The notes below the pieces were generated by a model. It had not been told where the DNA came from, did not search any database, and saw only the letters and a list, made by a program, of their open reading frames with translations. Of a DNA stretch of 5,656 bases, positions 1 to 5,574 are shown piece after piece. Numbering within the stretch: the stretch's first letter is position 1; every line of letters begins with the position of its first letter. Position numbers and translations under genes: made by a program. This DNA comes from an uncultured Clostridium sp. (GTDB lineage Bacteria; Bacillota; Clostridia; Lachnospirales; Lachnospiraceae): assembly GCA_900552885.1 (NCBI GenBank), contig USBM01000151.1, positions 1 to 5,656 of the forward strand, given 5' to 3'.

Positions 1-1142
1 TGCAGGCAATTGAGGGAATTGGTGCAAGAGTTAAATATATAGATGAACACACAGTTAAGATTTGTGGAGGAACCATTAACCCACACGCAGATAATTGCGT
101 GGATGATGAGTTTATCCGTAAGATCCGGGCATCCTACTATCTGTTGGGTGCAATGCTTGGAAAGTATAAGCGTTCGAGCGTAGCACTGCCAGGAGGATGT
201 AACATCGGAAGCCGTCCGATCGATCTTCACATCAAAGGATTTAAGGCTCTGGGTGCAGAAGTTGACATACATAGCAGTATGATTCATGTAGAGGCAGAGC
301 AATTGGTCGGTAACCACATTTATATGGATGTGGTTTCTGTTGGGGCAACCATTAATATTATGATGGCGGCAGCTTTGGCAGAAGGTAAGACAACAATCGA
401 GAATGCAGCGAAAGAGCCGCATATTGTAGATGTTGCGAATTTCCTTAATAGTATGGGGGCTAATATCAAGGGTGCGGGAACAGATGTCATCCGGATCCGC
501 GGTGTTGAGAAGTTGAAAGGTACGGAATATTCTATTATTCCGGATCAGATAGAGGCAGGAACCTTTATGGTGGCAGCAGCAGCGACGAAGGGGGATATTA
601 CAATCCGTAATGTCATTCCGAAACATTTGGAGGCAATTTCTTCCAAATTAAAAGAGATTGGTGCGGTTGTTATGGAATATGATGATGCAGTTCGTGTAGT
701 CAGCAATCATCGGTTGCGTGCCACGAATATCAAGACATTGCCATATCCCGGATTTCCTACCGATATGCAGCCACAGATGGCGGTTGTATTAGCTTTGTCA
801 GAAGGTACGTCAATCATTACGGAGAGCATATTTGAGAATCGTTTTAAGTATGTGGATGAATTGTTCCGTATGGGCGGTCAGATTAAGGTAGAAGGGAATA
901 CTGCCATTATTGATGGTGTGGAACAATTTGTTGGAGCCAATGTAGTGGCACCGGATCTGCGTGCCGGGGCAGCTTTGGTAATTGCAGGTTTGGCTGCAGA
1001 TGGTTTCACAGTAGTGGAAGATATTAAGTACATTCAACGTGGATATGAAGCGTTTGATGGGAAGATCCGTGCACTTGGTGGACAGATCGCTGTCGTTGAG
1101 ACAGATAAAGAGATTCAGAAGTTCAAATTAAAAGTTGGATGA
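1..1142 (+). CDS. murA: UDP-N-acetylglucosamine 1-carboxyvinyltransferase (MurA), 5' end missing
   Basis: This cytosolic enzyme transfers enolpyruvate from phosphoenolpyruvate to UDP-GlcNAc, the first committed step of peptidoglycan synthesis. The reading frame is open from base 3 with no upstream stop, so the gene runs off the left edge; the GTG at 99 is an internal Val, not the start. About 379 codons are visible. Aligning the catalytic Cys with E. coli Cys115 suggests that roughly 50 N-terminal residues are missing, including the conserved Lys22 region. Seen directly: the catalytic loop PGGCNIGSRPIDLH with Cys at 198-200 (the fosfomycin target residue in this family), PGFPTDMQPQ with the general-base Asp at 762-764 (E. 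coli Asp305), DLRAGAALV, and the C-terminal QRGYE motif containing the equivalent of Arg397. The protein ends close after that motif, as the family does. Firmicutes often carry two MurA paralogues; which one this is cannot be decided here. The terminator at 1270-1291 is its likely transcript end. Confidence 0.96.
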   Translation, partial: QAIEGIGARVKYIDEHTVKICGGTINPHADNCVDDEFIRKIRASYYLLGAMLGKYKRSSVALPGGCNIGSRPIDLHIKGFKALGAEVDIHSSMIHVEAEQLVGNHIYMDVVSVGATINIMMAAALAEGKTTIENAAKEPHIVDVANFLNSMGANIKGAGTDVIRIRGVEKLKGTEYSIIPDQIEAGTFMVAAAATKGDITIRNVIPKHLEAISSKLKEIGAVVMEYDDAVRVVSNHRLRATNIKTLPYPGFPTDMQPQMAVVLALSEGTSIITESIFENRFKYVDELFRMGGQIKVEGNTAIIDGVEQFVGANVVAPDLRAGAALVIAGLAADGFTVVEDIKYIQRGYEAFDGKIRALGGQIAVVETDKEIQKFKLKVG

Positions 1143-1150
1143 TGTAGAAT
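1122..1150 (+). promoter_or_regulatory. candidate sigma-A promoter at the murA 3' end
   Basis: TTCAAA at 1122-1127 (4 of 6 matches to TTGACA) is followed after 17 bases by TAGAAT at 1145-1150 (5 of 6 matches to TATAAT). The -35 lies inside murA and the -10 just past its stop codon. The predicted start, near 1157, falls right before the long hairpin at 1160. It could drive the downstream regulator or a short structured RNA. This is a by-eye match in AT-rich DNA and may be chance. Confidence 0.3.
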
Positions 1151-1159
1151 GTATTTTTT

Positions 1160-1199
1160 GTTGCAGTCAGGAATCGTTTGTCAGATTCCTGATTGTAAC
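1160..1199 (+). other. long stem-loop in murA-regulator gap (no U-tract)
   Basis: Bases 1160-1175 pair with 1184-1199 over 16 positions, 14 of them Watson-Crick and two G-U on the + strand, around an 8-base loop (GTTTGTCA). No T-run follows on the + strand; the six-T run lies before the hairpin at 1154-1159. On the - strand an A-run follows, so it fits a canonical intrinsic terminator in neither direction. It could stabilise the murA 3' end or be part of a leader or small RNA. Confidence 0.6.
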
Positions 1200-1208
1200 G
1201 TGATGTAA

Positions 1209-1230
1209 GGCAGAGGATTTCCTGTTTGCC
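1209..1230 (+). other. small imperfect stem-loop
   Basis: GGCA at 1209-1212 can pair with TGCC at 1227-1230, and AGG at 1214-1216 with CCT at 1221-1223, around an ATTT loop, with a 1/3-base asymmetric internal loop. No T-run follows. It is recorded because it sits between stronger hairpins in the same gap; alone it is within chance expectation. Confidence 0.3.
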
Positions 1231-1237
1231 AATTCAC

Positions 1238-1266
1238 AGTGAGCTATATTCTGGAGGCTCATTTTT
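1238..1266 (+). terminator. weak possible terminator hairpin
   Basis: Bases 1238-1245 can pair with 1256-1263 (eight pairs, two of them G-U; core TGAGC/GCTCA) around a 10-base loop, and the 3' arm runs into the five-T tract at 1262-1266. The stem is weaker than the hairpin that follows at 1270, so this would be at most an auxiliary terminator after murA. Confidence 0.35.
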
Positions 1267-1269
1267 CAA

Positions 1270-1291
1270 GAACCGGTTCGGTTCGCTTTTT
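1270..1291 (+). terminator. rho-independent terminator after murA
   Basis: A 6-bp stem GAACCG/CGGTTC (1270-1275 with 1279-1284) encloses a GTT triloop, and is followed by GC and then five Ts at 1287-1291; an eight-T tract follows at 1296-1303. This is the best intrinsic terminator in the gap. It ends 47 bases before the GTG start of the regulator gene, so it could also act as an attenuator if transcription starts in the gap upstream of it. Confidence 0.65.
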
Positions 1292-1323
1292 CACATTTTT
1301 TTTGTTTGACCAATCACAAAAGA

Positions 1324-1330
1324 AGAGGGG
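1324..1330 (+). promoter_or_regulatory. ribosome binding site choosing GTG 1339
   Basis: AGAGGGG lies 8 bases before GTG 1339, which is a normal spacing. It would lie too far downstream, or overlap the coding sequence, for the alternative starts at 1306 and 1330. A second, stronger AGGAGGG at 1361-1367 lies inside the coding region and is not in range of any in-frame start codon. Confidence 0.6.
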
Positions 1331-1338
1331 TGTATTTA

Positions 1339-2016
1339 GTGTACAATATTTTATTATTACAGGAGGGTAATCAGTGCAACTGTCGAGTGAAAGAATATTT
1401 GCAGTTGAGTGATTACAATGTTGAGGAAGAGGATCTGAATCAATTGCGCAATCTGGTAAAAGTTGTGTATAACAAAGATCTGGTGTTGTTTTATTGTAAC
1501 GATGTCACATACTATTTTTCGCTGTGTGAGAGAATCCGGAATCTGACAGATGTACCGATTGTTGTGCTTACGGGGAATGATGATGAATGGGTCAAGATCA
1601 AGATGTTCCAGGCCGGAGCAGATGACTATATCGTGGAGCCTTATCACAGCGGAGAGCTTGTGGCAAGGGTGAGAGCCAGGTTGGAGCAATACCGGCGTCT
1701 GACGAGTTCATATGGTTATATTAAGGTCGGACAGTTGACGATCGCTACGCTGAGCCGCAGGGTATACCTGAATAATATTGAAATACCTATGACGATCCGG
1801 GAGTTTGATGTGTTATCTTATTTGGCACAGAGACCGGATGTTGTAGTCAGTAAAGAGGAGATATATCAGGCTATGTGGCAGGAAAAATATATGGATACTG
1901 CCTATAATAGTGTAGCAGCTTATGTTAAGAAGATACGTAAGAAGATCGAACCACATCCGGAGGATCAGAAGTACATTGAGACAATATGGGGAATAGGATA
2001 TCGTTTTAATACATGA
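1339..2016 (+). CDS. OmpR/PhoB-type response regulator with degenerate receiver domain (orphan)
   Basis: A 225-residue cytosolic DNA-binding regulator. Residues 1-118 form a receiver domain and about 128-224 a winged-helix OmpR-type output domain (recognition region TAYNSVAAYVKKIRKKI, terminal hairpin IWGIGYRFNT). The output domain looks complete. The receiver lacks key chemistry: the acidic pair after strand 1 is Gln8-Glu9 in LLLQEG, the phospho-acceptor position is Tyr52 (DLVLFY, where DLVLLD is usual), and the conserved Lys is Glu100 (DDYIVEPY). Thr78 and the GADDY segment remain. Standard Asp phosphorylation is therefore unlikely; family knowledge says such atypical regulators act without phosphate or respond to other signals. 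No histidine kinase gene adjoins it. The GTG start at 1339 is chosen because AGAGGGG lies 8 bases upstream and translation begins directly at strand 1; TTG 1306 and GTG 1330 would add a tail. Target genes are unknown. Confidence 0.9.
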   Translation: MYNILLLQEGNQCNCRVKEYLQLSDYNVEEEDLNQLRNLVKVVYNKDLVLFYCNDVTYYFSLCERIRNLTDVPIVVLTGNDDEWVKIKMFQAGADDYIVEPYHSGELVARVRARLEQYRRLTSSYGYIKVGQLTIATLSRRVYLNNIEIPMTIREFDVLSYLAQRPDVVVSKEEIYQAMWQEKYMDTAYNSVAAYVKKIRKKIEPHPEDQKYIETIWGIGYRFNT

Positions 2017-2024
2017 TCTGCGGG

Positions 2025-2053
2025 TTGCATTTTATCAGCCTGCCCCTTATAAT
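2025..2053 (+). promoter_or_regulatory. sigma-A promoter for the pseudouridine synthase gene
   Basis: TTGCAT at 2025-2030, a 17-base spacer and a perfect TATAAT at 2048-2053. The predicted transcription start, near 2060, gives a leader of about 33 bases ending at GTG 2093. The -35 is weak (TTG only) but the -10 and spacing are ideal. This suggests the pseudouridine synthase can be transcribed independently of the regulator 76 bases upstream. Confidence 0.6.
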
Positions 2054-2092
2054 CGGAGAAGATAGATATGATTGTGTAAGGAGGCTGTTGGT

Positions 2093-2794
2093 GTGAAAGT
2101 TGAGATATTGTATGAGGATGAAGATATCTTGGTTTGTGTAAAACCGGTGGGAATGCCGGTACAGGGCGATAAGAGCAGGGACAAGGATCTGCTTACTTAT
2201 CTGAAACATTATATTTTTGAAAAAGATGAGATGGAGGAAGAGCCTTATCTGGCGATGGTACATCGCTTAGACCGTCCGGTGGGTGGTGTCATGGTGTTTG
2301 CGAAGAATCAGGATGCGGCAGCCGATCTTTCGGATCAGGTGCAGGATGGAACTATGGTGAAGTTCTATCAGGCAATTCTGACAGGTGAATTGCCTGACGA
2401 ATCCGGTACCTTGGAGGATTATCTCGTAAAAGACGGAAAGACGAATACAACAAAGGTGGTAAAGAAAGGAACAAAGGGTGCGAAGAAAGCAATCTTAGAT
2501 TATGAGGTATTGGACGTTTTTGAGACGGACAAGGGAATTCTTACTTATGTGTTGATCGAACTGCTGACAGGAAGGCATCATCAGATCCGGGTACAGATGG
2601 CGAGCCGGGGAGCCGGTATTTATGGCGATACGAAGTATAATCCACAATTCATGAAGATGAAGAAACAATATCAGCAGATTGCATTGTTTGCAACCCGATT
2701 AGAGTTTGAGCATCCGTCAAGTGGAGAACATATGGTGTTCAAATGCGAGCCGGAAGGAGATGTATTTGACGTTATTGAGATGGAAGATTTTTGA
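2093..2794 (+). CDS. RluA-family RNA pseudouridine synthase
   Basis: A 233-residue enzyme predicted to isomerise specific uridines to pseudouridine in rRNA or tRNA in the cytosol. Seen: the N-terminal strand ILYEDEDILVCVKPVGMPV (residues 5-23); the family's catalytic motif HRLDRPVGGVMVFAKN with nucleophile Asp60 (codon 2270-2272); and the later LLTGRHHQIRVQMA motif with RHHQIR at 161-166. There is no room for an N-terminal S4 RNA-binding domain, so this is the short form, unlike RluC and RluD. The RPVGG wording after the Asp resembles TruC-like and other short RluA relatives, but the substrate cannot be assigned from sequence. The GTG start at 2093 is chosen because AAGGAGG at 2078-2084 sits 8 bases upstream; an earlier TTG at 2072 lies in front of that site and would put the SD inside the gene. 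A hairpin terminator follows at 2893. Confidence 0.93.
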   Translation: MKVEILYEDEDILVCVKPVGMPVQGDKSRDKDLLTYLKHYIFEKDEMEEEPYLAMVHRLDRPVGGVMVFAKNQDAAADLSDQVQDGTMVKFYQAILTGELPDESGTLEDYLVKDGKTNTTKVVKKGTKGAKKAILDYEVLDVFETDKGILTYVLIELLTGRHHQIRVQMASRGAGIYGDTKYNPQFMKMKKQYQQIALFATRLEFEHPSSGEHMVFKCEPEGDVFDVIEMEDF

Positions 2795-2875
2795 CGCTGT
2801 ATTTCCAGATACTAAAAGAAAAGCTGTCAAACATATGGATGTTGTCTGTGTTAATGGGAAAATGTATTTAATGAA

Positions 2876-2881
2876 TATAAT
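2876..2881 (+). promoter_or_regulatory. possible -10 box upstream of the membrane-protein gene
   Basis: A perfect TATAAT lies in the gap between the pseudouridine synthase and the AI-2E-family gene. No good -35 is present at 17 bases; TTAATG at 2851-2856 is 19 bases away. If used, the transcript would begin near 2888 and carry the 2893-2921 hairpin at its extreme 5' end. Without a -35 or an extended -10 this remains doubtful. I see no better promoter between the hairpin and the ATG at 2987. Confidence 0.3.
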
Positions 2882-2892
2882 ATAGCGAGAAG

Positions 2893-2927
2893 AGGGCAAG
2901 ATATACAATGTATCTTGCCCTGCTTTT
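2893..2927 (+). terminator. intrinsic terminator after the pseudouridine synthase gene
   Basis: A perfect 11-bp stem (2893-2903 with 2911-2921, AGGGCAAGATA and its complement) is followed by GC and four Ts at 2924-2927. The T-tract is short, so termination may be partial. It sits 98 bases after the pseudouridine synthase stop and 59 bases before the next start codon. It may end the upstream transcript, or lie in the leader of the downstream gene if the TATAAT at 2876 is a real promoter. Confidence 0.65.
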
Positions 2928-2986
2928 ATGTAGTGGTATGTGTGTTTACAAAAGGGTATGAAACTGAGAATGTGGAGGGCATACAA

Positions 2987-4048
2987 ATGTATCGAAAAAT
3001 AGGAATTTATGTGGCAGCATTTCTTGGGGTATATCTGGCATTTCGATTTCTTCTTCCGTTGGTGGTTCCTTTTGTGATAGCAGGAATCGTTGCAATCATA
3101 TATTATCCGTTTCTGCGAAAAGTATTCCGCAGGTGGGATGTATGGAATGGTGGAAGAGGGAAAAAATGGTTATTAGCCGGAGCAGTTATTACATTATATG
3201 TGATTGTGCTGGTGGGAATATGCTGGCTGTTGTCTTATCTGTTTGGACAGGGCAGAAGCATGGTTCTTAATTATCCATTTTATGAAGCTAAGATTCTATG
3301 TCTGATGCGAAAATGTTGTTGCCGGGTAGATGAATGGTTTCGGATGACTAAAGGCCAAAGTTATGGATATGTGATGCATATTGTATATACTTATGCGAAC
3401 AGGGATTGGTTGCAGAATGTAGGAACGGATGCAGTAGCGAAAGTGACGAGTATGTCAGTACAGGCAGCGGGAGCAGTGTTTGGAATGGTATTCCAGATGG
3501 TGATCGTGGTGATATCCACCTTTTTTCTGATACTGGATTATGAGAGGATCCGGGAGAAGATGTTGCAGTCAGAACTTGGACGCAATATATGTCGTATGGT
3601 CATAACCTGTAAAGAAACGTTGAAGACATATGTGAGAGCACAGGGACTTATTATGGTATTGGATGGGGTTGTATGTACGGTTGCATTTTATATAGTGGGA
3701 CAACCATATTATTTATTGTTAGGCCCTTTGGCTGCGGTGGTTGATGCGTTGCCGGTATTGGGGATCGGTATGATATTACTGCCATATGCATTATATTTGT
3801 TATTATCCGGTTTCGTTGGAAAAGCGTTGATCATGGTATTGGCATATGTCTGTTGCGTGGTCATACGACAGATCATTGAACCTAAAATGATTGGCAACCG
3901 GATTGAAATGCATCCAATCTATACGATTATGAGTATGTATGTGGGATTCCGTCTGTTTGGAATCGCAGGATTTTTGTTAGGACCGGTTGGGGTATTGATT
4001 GTTCGTCAGGTGGTTGAAGCATTTAATAACACAGAGGTAGTTGTGTGA
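2987..4048 (+). CDS. AI-2E family transporter / YtvI-like integral membrane protein
   Basis: A 353-residue polytopic inner-membrane protein of the AI-2E exporter superfamily (PF01594-type). Hydrophobic segments fall at about residues 5-22, 24-42, 61-86, 160-184, 220-238, 242-272, 279-293 and 309-342, with a polar loop at 87-155, the family's usual pattern. Family-like blocks are visible: YVRAQGLIMVLDGVVC (215-230), GPLAAVVDALPVLGIGMILLP (246-266) and IRQIIEPKMIGNRIEMHP (293-310), followed by a Gly-rich FGIAGFLLGPVGVLIV. Members have been linked to autoinducer-2 export, sodium or proton antiport, or, for YtvI in Bacillus, sporulation; length fits YtvI, but the substrate is unknown and a quorum-sensing role should not be assumed. 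ATG 2987 is chosen because GGAGGG at 2974-2979 lies 7 bases upstream and the first membrane helix follows directly; a frame extension back to 2915 would run through the terminator hairpin. A CCC cluster at 110-112 is unusual. Confidence 0.88.
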   Translation: MYRKIGIYVAAFLGVYLAFRFLLPLVVPFVIAGIVAIIYYPFLRKVFRRWDVWNGGRGKKWLLAGAVITLYVIVLVGICWLLSYLFGQGRSMVLNYPFYEAKILCLMRKCCCRVDEWFRMTKGQSYGYVMHIVYTYANRDWLQNVGTDAVAKVTSMSVQAAGAVFGMVFQMVIVVISTFFLILDYERIREKMLQSELGRNICRMVITCKETLKTYVRAQGLIMVLDGVVCTVAFYIVGQPYYLLLGPLAAVVDALPVLGIGMILLPYALYLLLSGFVGKALIMVLAYVCCVVIRQIIEPKMIGNRIEMHPIYTIMSMYVGFRLFGIAGFLLGPVGVLIVRQVVEAFNNTEVVV

Positions 4049-4063
4049 TTCATGATCGGATAG

Positions 4064-4086
4064 CTTGTTTTGCTTGCAAATACAAG
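4064..4086. repeat. imperfect dyad overlapping the proS -35
   Basis: CTTGT at 4064-4068 mirrors ACAAG at 4082-4086, with inner half-sites TTGC (4070-4073) and GCAA (4076-4079) whose centre is shifted by half a base. The dyad covers the -35 of the proS promoter, where a repressor could compete with RNA polymerase. No T-run follows, so it does not look like a terminator for the upstream gene. It is short and imperfect and could be chance. Confidence 0.3.
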
Positions 4087-4102
4087 ATAATCGGGCTATA
4101 AT
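4074..4102 (+). promoter_or_regulatory. sigma-A promoter of proS
   Basis: TTGCAA at 4074-4079, a 17-base spacer and a perfect TATAAT at 4097-4102. The predicted start, near 4109, gives a leader of about 32 bases before ATG 4141. This leader is far too short for a T-box, so if this is the main promoter, control by uncharged tRNA through a T-box is excluded here. Confidence 0.7.
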
Positions 4103-4140
4103 GAGCGGTAGCATATTAGAATATATGAAGGAGAGAGATC

Positions 4141-5574
4141 ATGGCAAACGATAAGAAGTTAGTAGAACAGATTACTTCCATGGAAGAGGATTTTGCACAA
4201 TGGTATACGGATACCTGTGTGAAAGCAGATTTGATTGCATATACAAGTGTGAAAGGGTGCATGGTATTGAAACCGGCCGGCTATGCAATCTGGGAGTTGA
4301 TCCAGAAACAGTTAGATGAACGGTTCAAGGCAACCGGAGTTGAGAATGTATATTTACCGATTTTTATTCCGGAGAGTTTATTACAGAAGGAAAAGGATCA
4401 TGTAGAAGGATTTGCACCGGAGGTTGCATGGGTAACATATGGAGGATTGAATCCATTGCAGGAGAGAATGTGTGTCAGACCAACCTCTGAGACTTTGTTC
4501 TGTGATTTTTATAAAGATGATATTCAGTCTTATCGTGATCTGCCAAAGGTATATAATCAGTGGTGTTCCGTTGTCCGTTGGGAGAAGGAGACAAGACCAT
4601 TTCTTCGTTCAAGAGAATTCTTATGGCAGGAAGGACATACAGCACATGCAACAGCAGAAGAAGCAGAAGAGAGAACGTTGCAGATGCTGAATCTGTATGC
4701 AGATTTTTGTGAAGATGTATTGGCAATGCCGGTTGTTCGCGGACGTAAGACAGAGAAAGAGAAGTTTGCAGGAGCAGAGGCAACTTATACGATCGAAGCA
4801 CTGATGCACGATGGTAAGGCATTACAGTCTGGTACCAGCCATAACTTCGGAGATGGTTTTGCAAAGGCATTTGGTATTCAGTATACAAGCAAGGATAACA
4901 AGTTAGAATATGTACATCAGACATCATGGGGAATGACAACCCGTTTGATCGGTGCTATTATTATGGTACATGGTGACAATTCCGGTCTGGTATTGCCACC
5001 TAAGGTTGCTCCGACACAGGTTATGATCGTTCCGATTATGCAGAAGAAGGAGGGAGTCTTAGAGAAGGCTGCTGAACTTAAGGAGAAGTTATCTGCGTAT
5101 CGCGTGAAGGTAGATGATTCCGATAAGAATCCGGGCTGGAAGTTTGCGGAACAGGAGATGCGTGGTATTCCAATCCGTGTAGAGATCGGACCGAGAGATA
5201 TTGAGGCAAACAAGGCAATGTTGGTACGCCGCGATAATGGAGAAAAGATAGAGGTATCCTTGGATGACATTGATAAAGTTGTTGGTGAATTGTTAGAGAC
5301 GATCCAGAAGGATATGTACAATAAGGCATTGAAGCATAGAGATACTAATACACATACAGCAACAAGCTGGGATGAGTTCACAGATATCATTGAGCATAAG
5401 CAGGGCTTTATCAAGGCTATGTGGTGTGGCGAGACAGCATGCGAGGAAGCGATCAAGGATGAGACCGGAGCTTCTACCAGATGTATGCCGTTTGCACAGG
5501 AGCACTTGTCAGATGTTTGTGTTCATTGTGGTAAGCCGGCGAAGAAGATGGTTTATTTTGGACGTGCATACTAA
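4141..5574 (+). CDS. proS: prolyl-tRNA synthetase, archaeal/eukaryotic-like short form (ProS type 3)
   Basis: A 477-residue cytosolic class II synthetase that charges tRNA-Pro with proline. Seen in order: the proline/ATP-site loop RPTSET (113-118); motif 2 beginning VRWEKETRPF with Arg146 and continuing to LWQEGHTAH (161-169); TSHNFGDGF (232-240); HQTSWGMTTR (259-268); HGDNSGLVLPPKVAP (277-291) around motif 3; an anticodon-binding domain from about 293 to 400; and a C-terminal zinc-type domain with Cys429, 434, 460 and 463, ending CGKPAKKMVYFGRAY. The terminal Ala-Tyr is typical of this class. The length and the absence of a roughly 180-residue insertion between motifs 2 and 3 separate it from the longer bacterial form with cis-editing. 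Cys448 is an extra cysteine near the zinc ligands. ATG 4141 has AAGGAG at 4128-4133, 7 bases away. The gene is complete, with its own promoter. Confidence 0.97.
   Translation: MANDKKLVEQITSMEEDFAQWYTDTCVKADLIAYTSVKGCMVLKPAGYAIWELIQKQLDERFKATGVENVYLPIFIPESLLQKEKDHVEGFAPEVAWVTYGGLNPLQERMCVRPTSETLFCDFYKDDIQSYRDLPKVYNQWCSVVRWEKETRPFLRSREFLWQEGHTAHATAEEAEERTLQMLNLYADFCEDVLAMPVVRGRKTEKEKFAGAEATYTIEALMHDGKALQSGTSHNFGDGFAKAFGIQYTSKDNKLEYVHQTSWGMTTRLIGAIIMVHGDNSGLVLPPKVAPTQVMIVPIMQKKEGVLEKAAELKEKLSAYRVKVDDSDKNPGWKFAEQEMRGIPIRVEIGPRDIEANKAMLVRRDNGEKIEVSLDDIDKVVGELLETIQKDMYNKALKHRDTNTHTATSWDEFTDIIEHKQGFIKAMWCGETACEEAIKDETGASTRCMPFAQEHLSDVCVHCGKPAKKMVYFGRAY

Noticed and set aside
99..101. GTG at 99 as the start of murA
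   Set aside because: The frame is open to the left edge and the upstream residues (KICGGTINPHADN) continue the MurA domain, so the codon is internal; there is also no SD before it.
1357..1689. 110-codon antisense ORF opposite the regulator gene
   Set aside because: The + strand reading gives a clear receiver domain through this whole interval, and the antisense protein has no domain or start signals.
2839..2871. Short ORF of about 10 codons from ATG 2839 in the gap after the pseudouridine synthase
   Set aside because: No Shine-Dalgarno site precedes it and the peptide has no recognisable features; short ATG-to-stop runs are expected by chance.
2915..2986. TTG at 2915 as the start of the AI-2E-family protein
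   Set aside because: This start lies in the 3' arm of the terminator hairpin and adds a polar 24-residue tail; ATG 2987 with GGAGGG 7 bases upstream and an immediate membrane helix is far better.
4103..4140. T-box riboswitch upstream of proS
   Set aside because: The gap to the upstream gene is only 92 bases and the predicted leader about 32 bases, with no T-box consensus and no specifier stem or terminator; a T-box needs much more space.
4917..5456. 179-codon antisense ORF opposite proS, and the neighbouring antisense ORFs at 4475-4939, 5078-5329 and 5293-5505
   Set aside because: They lie entirely within a well-supported proS, their translations are rich in Ser, Cys, His and Leu with no recognisable domain, and no ribosome binding site or promoter supports them. 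They are shadows of codon bias on the + strand.
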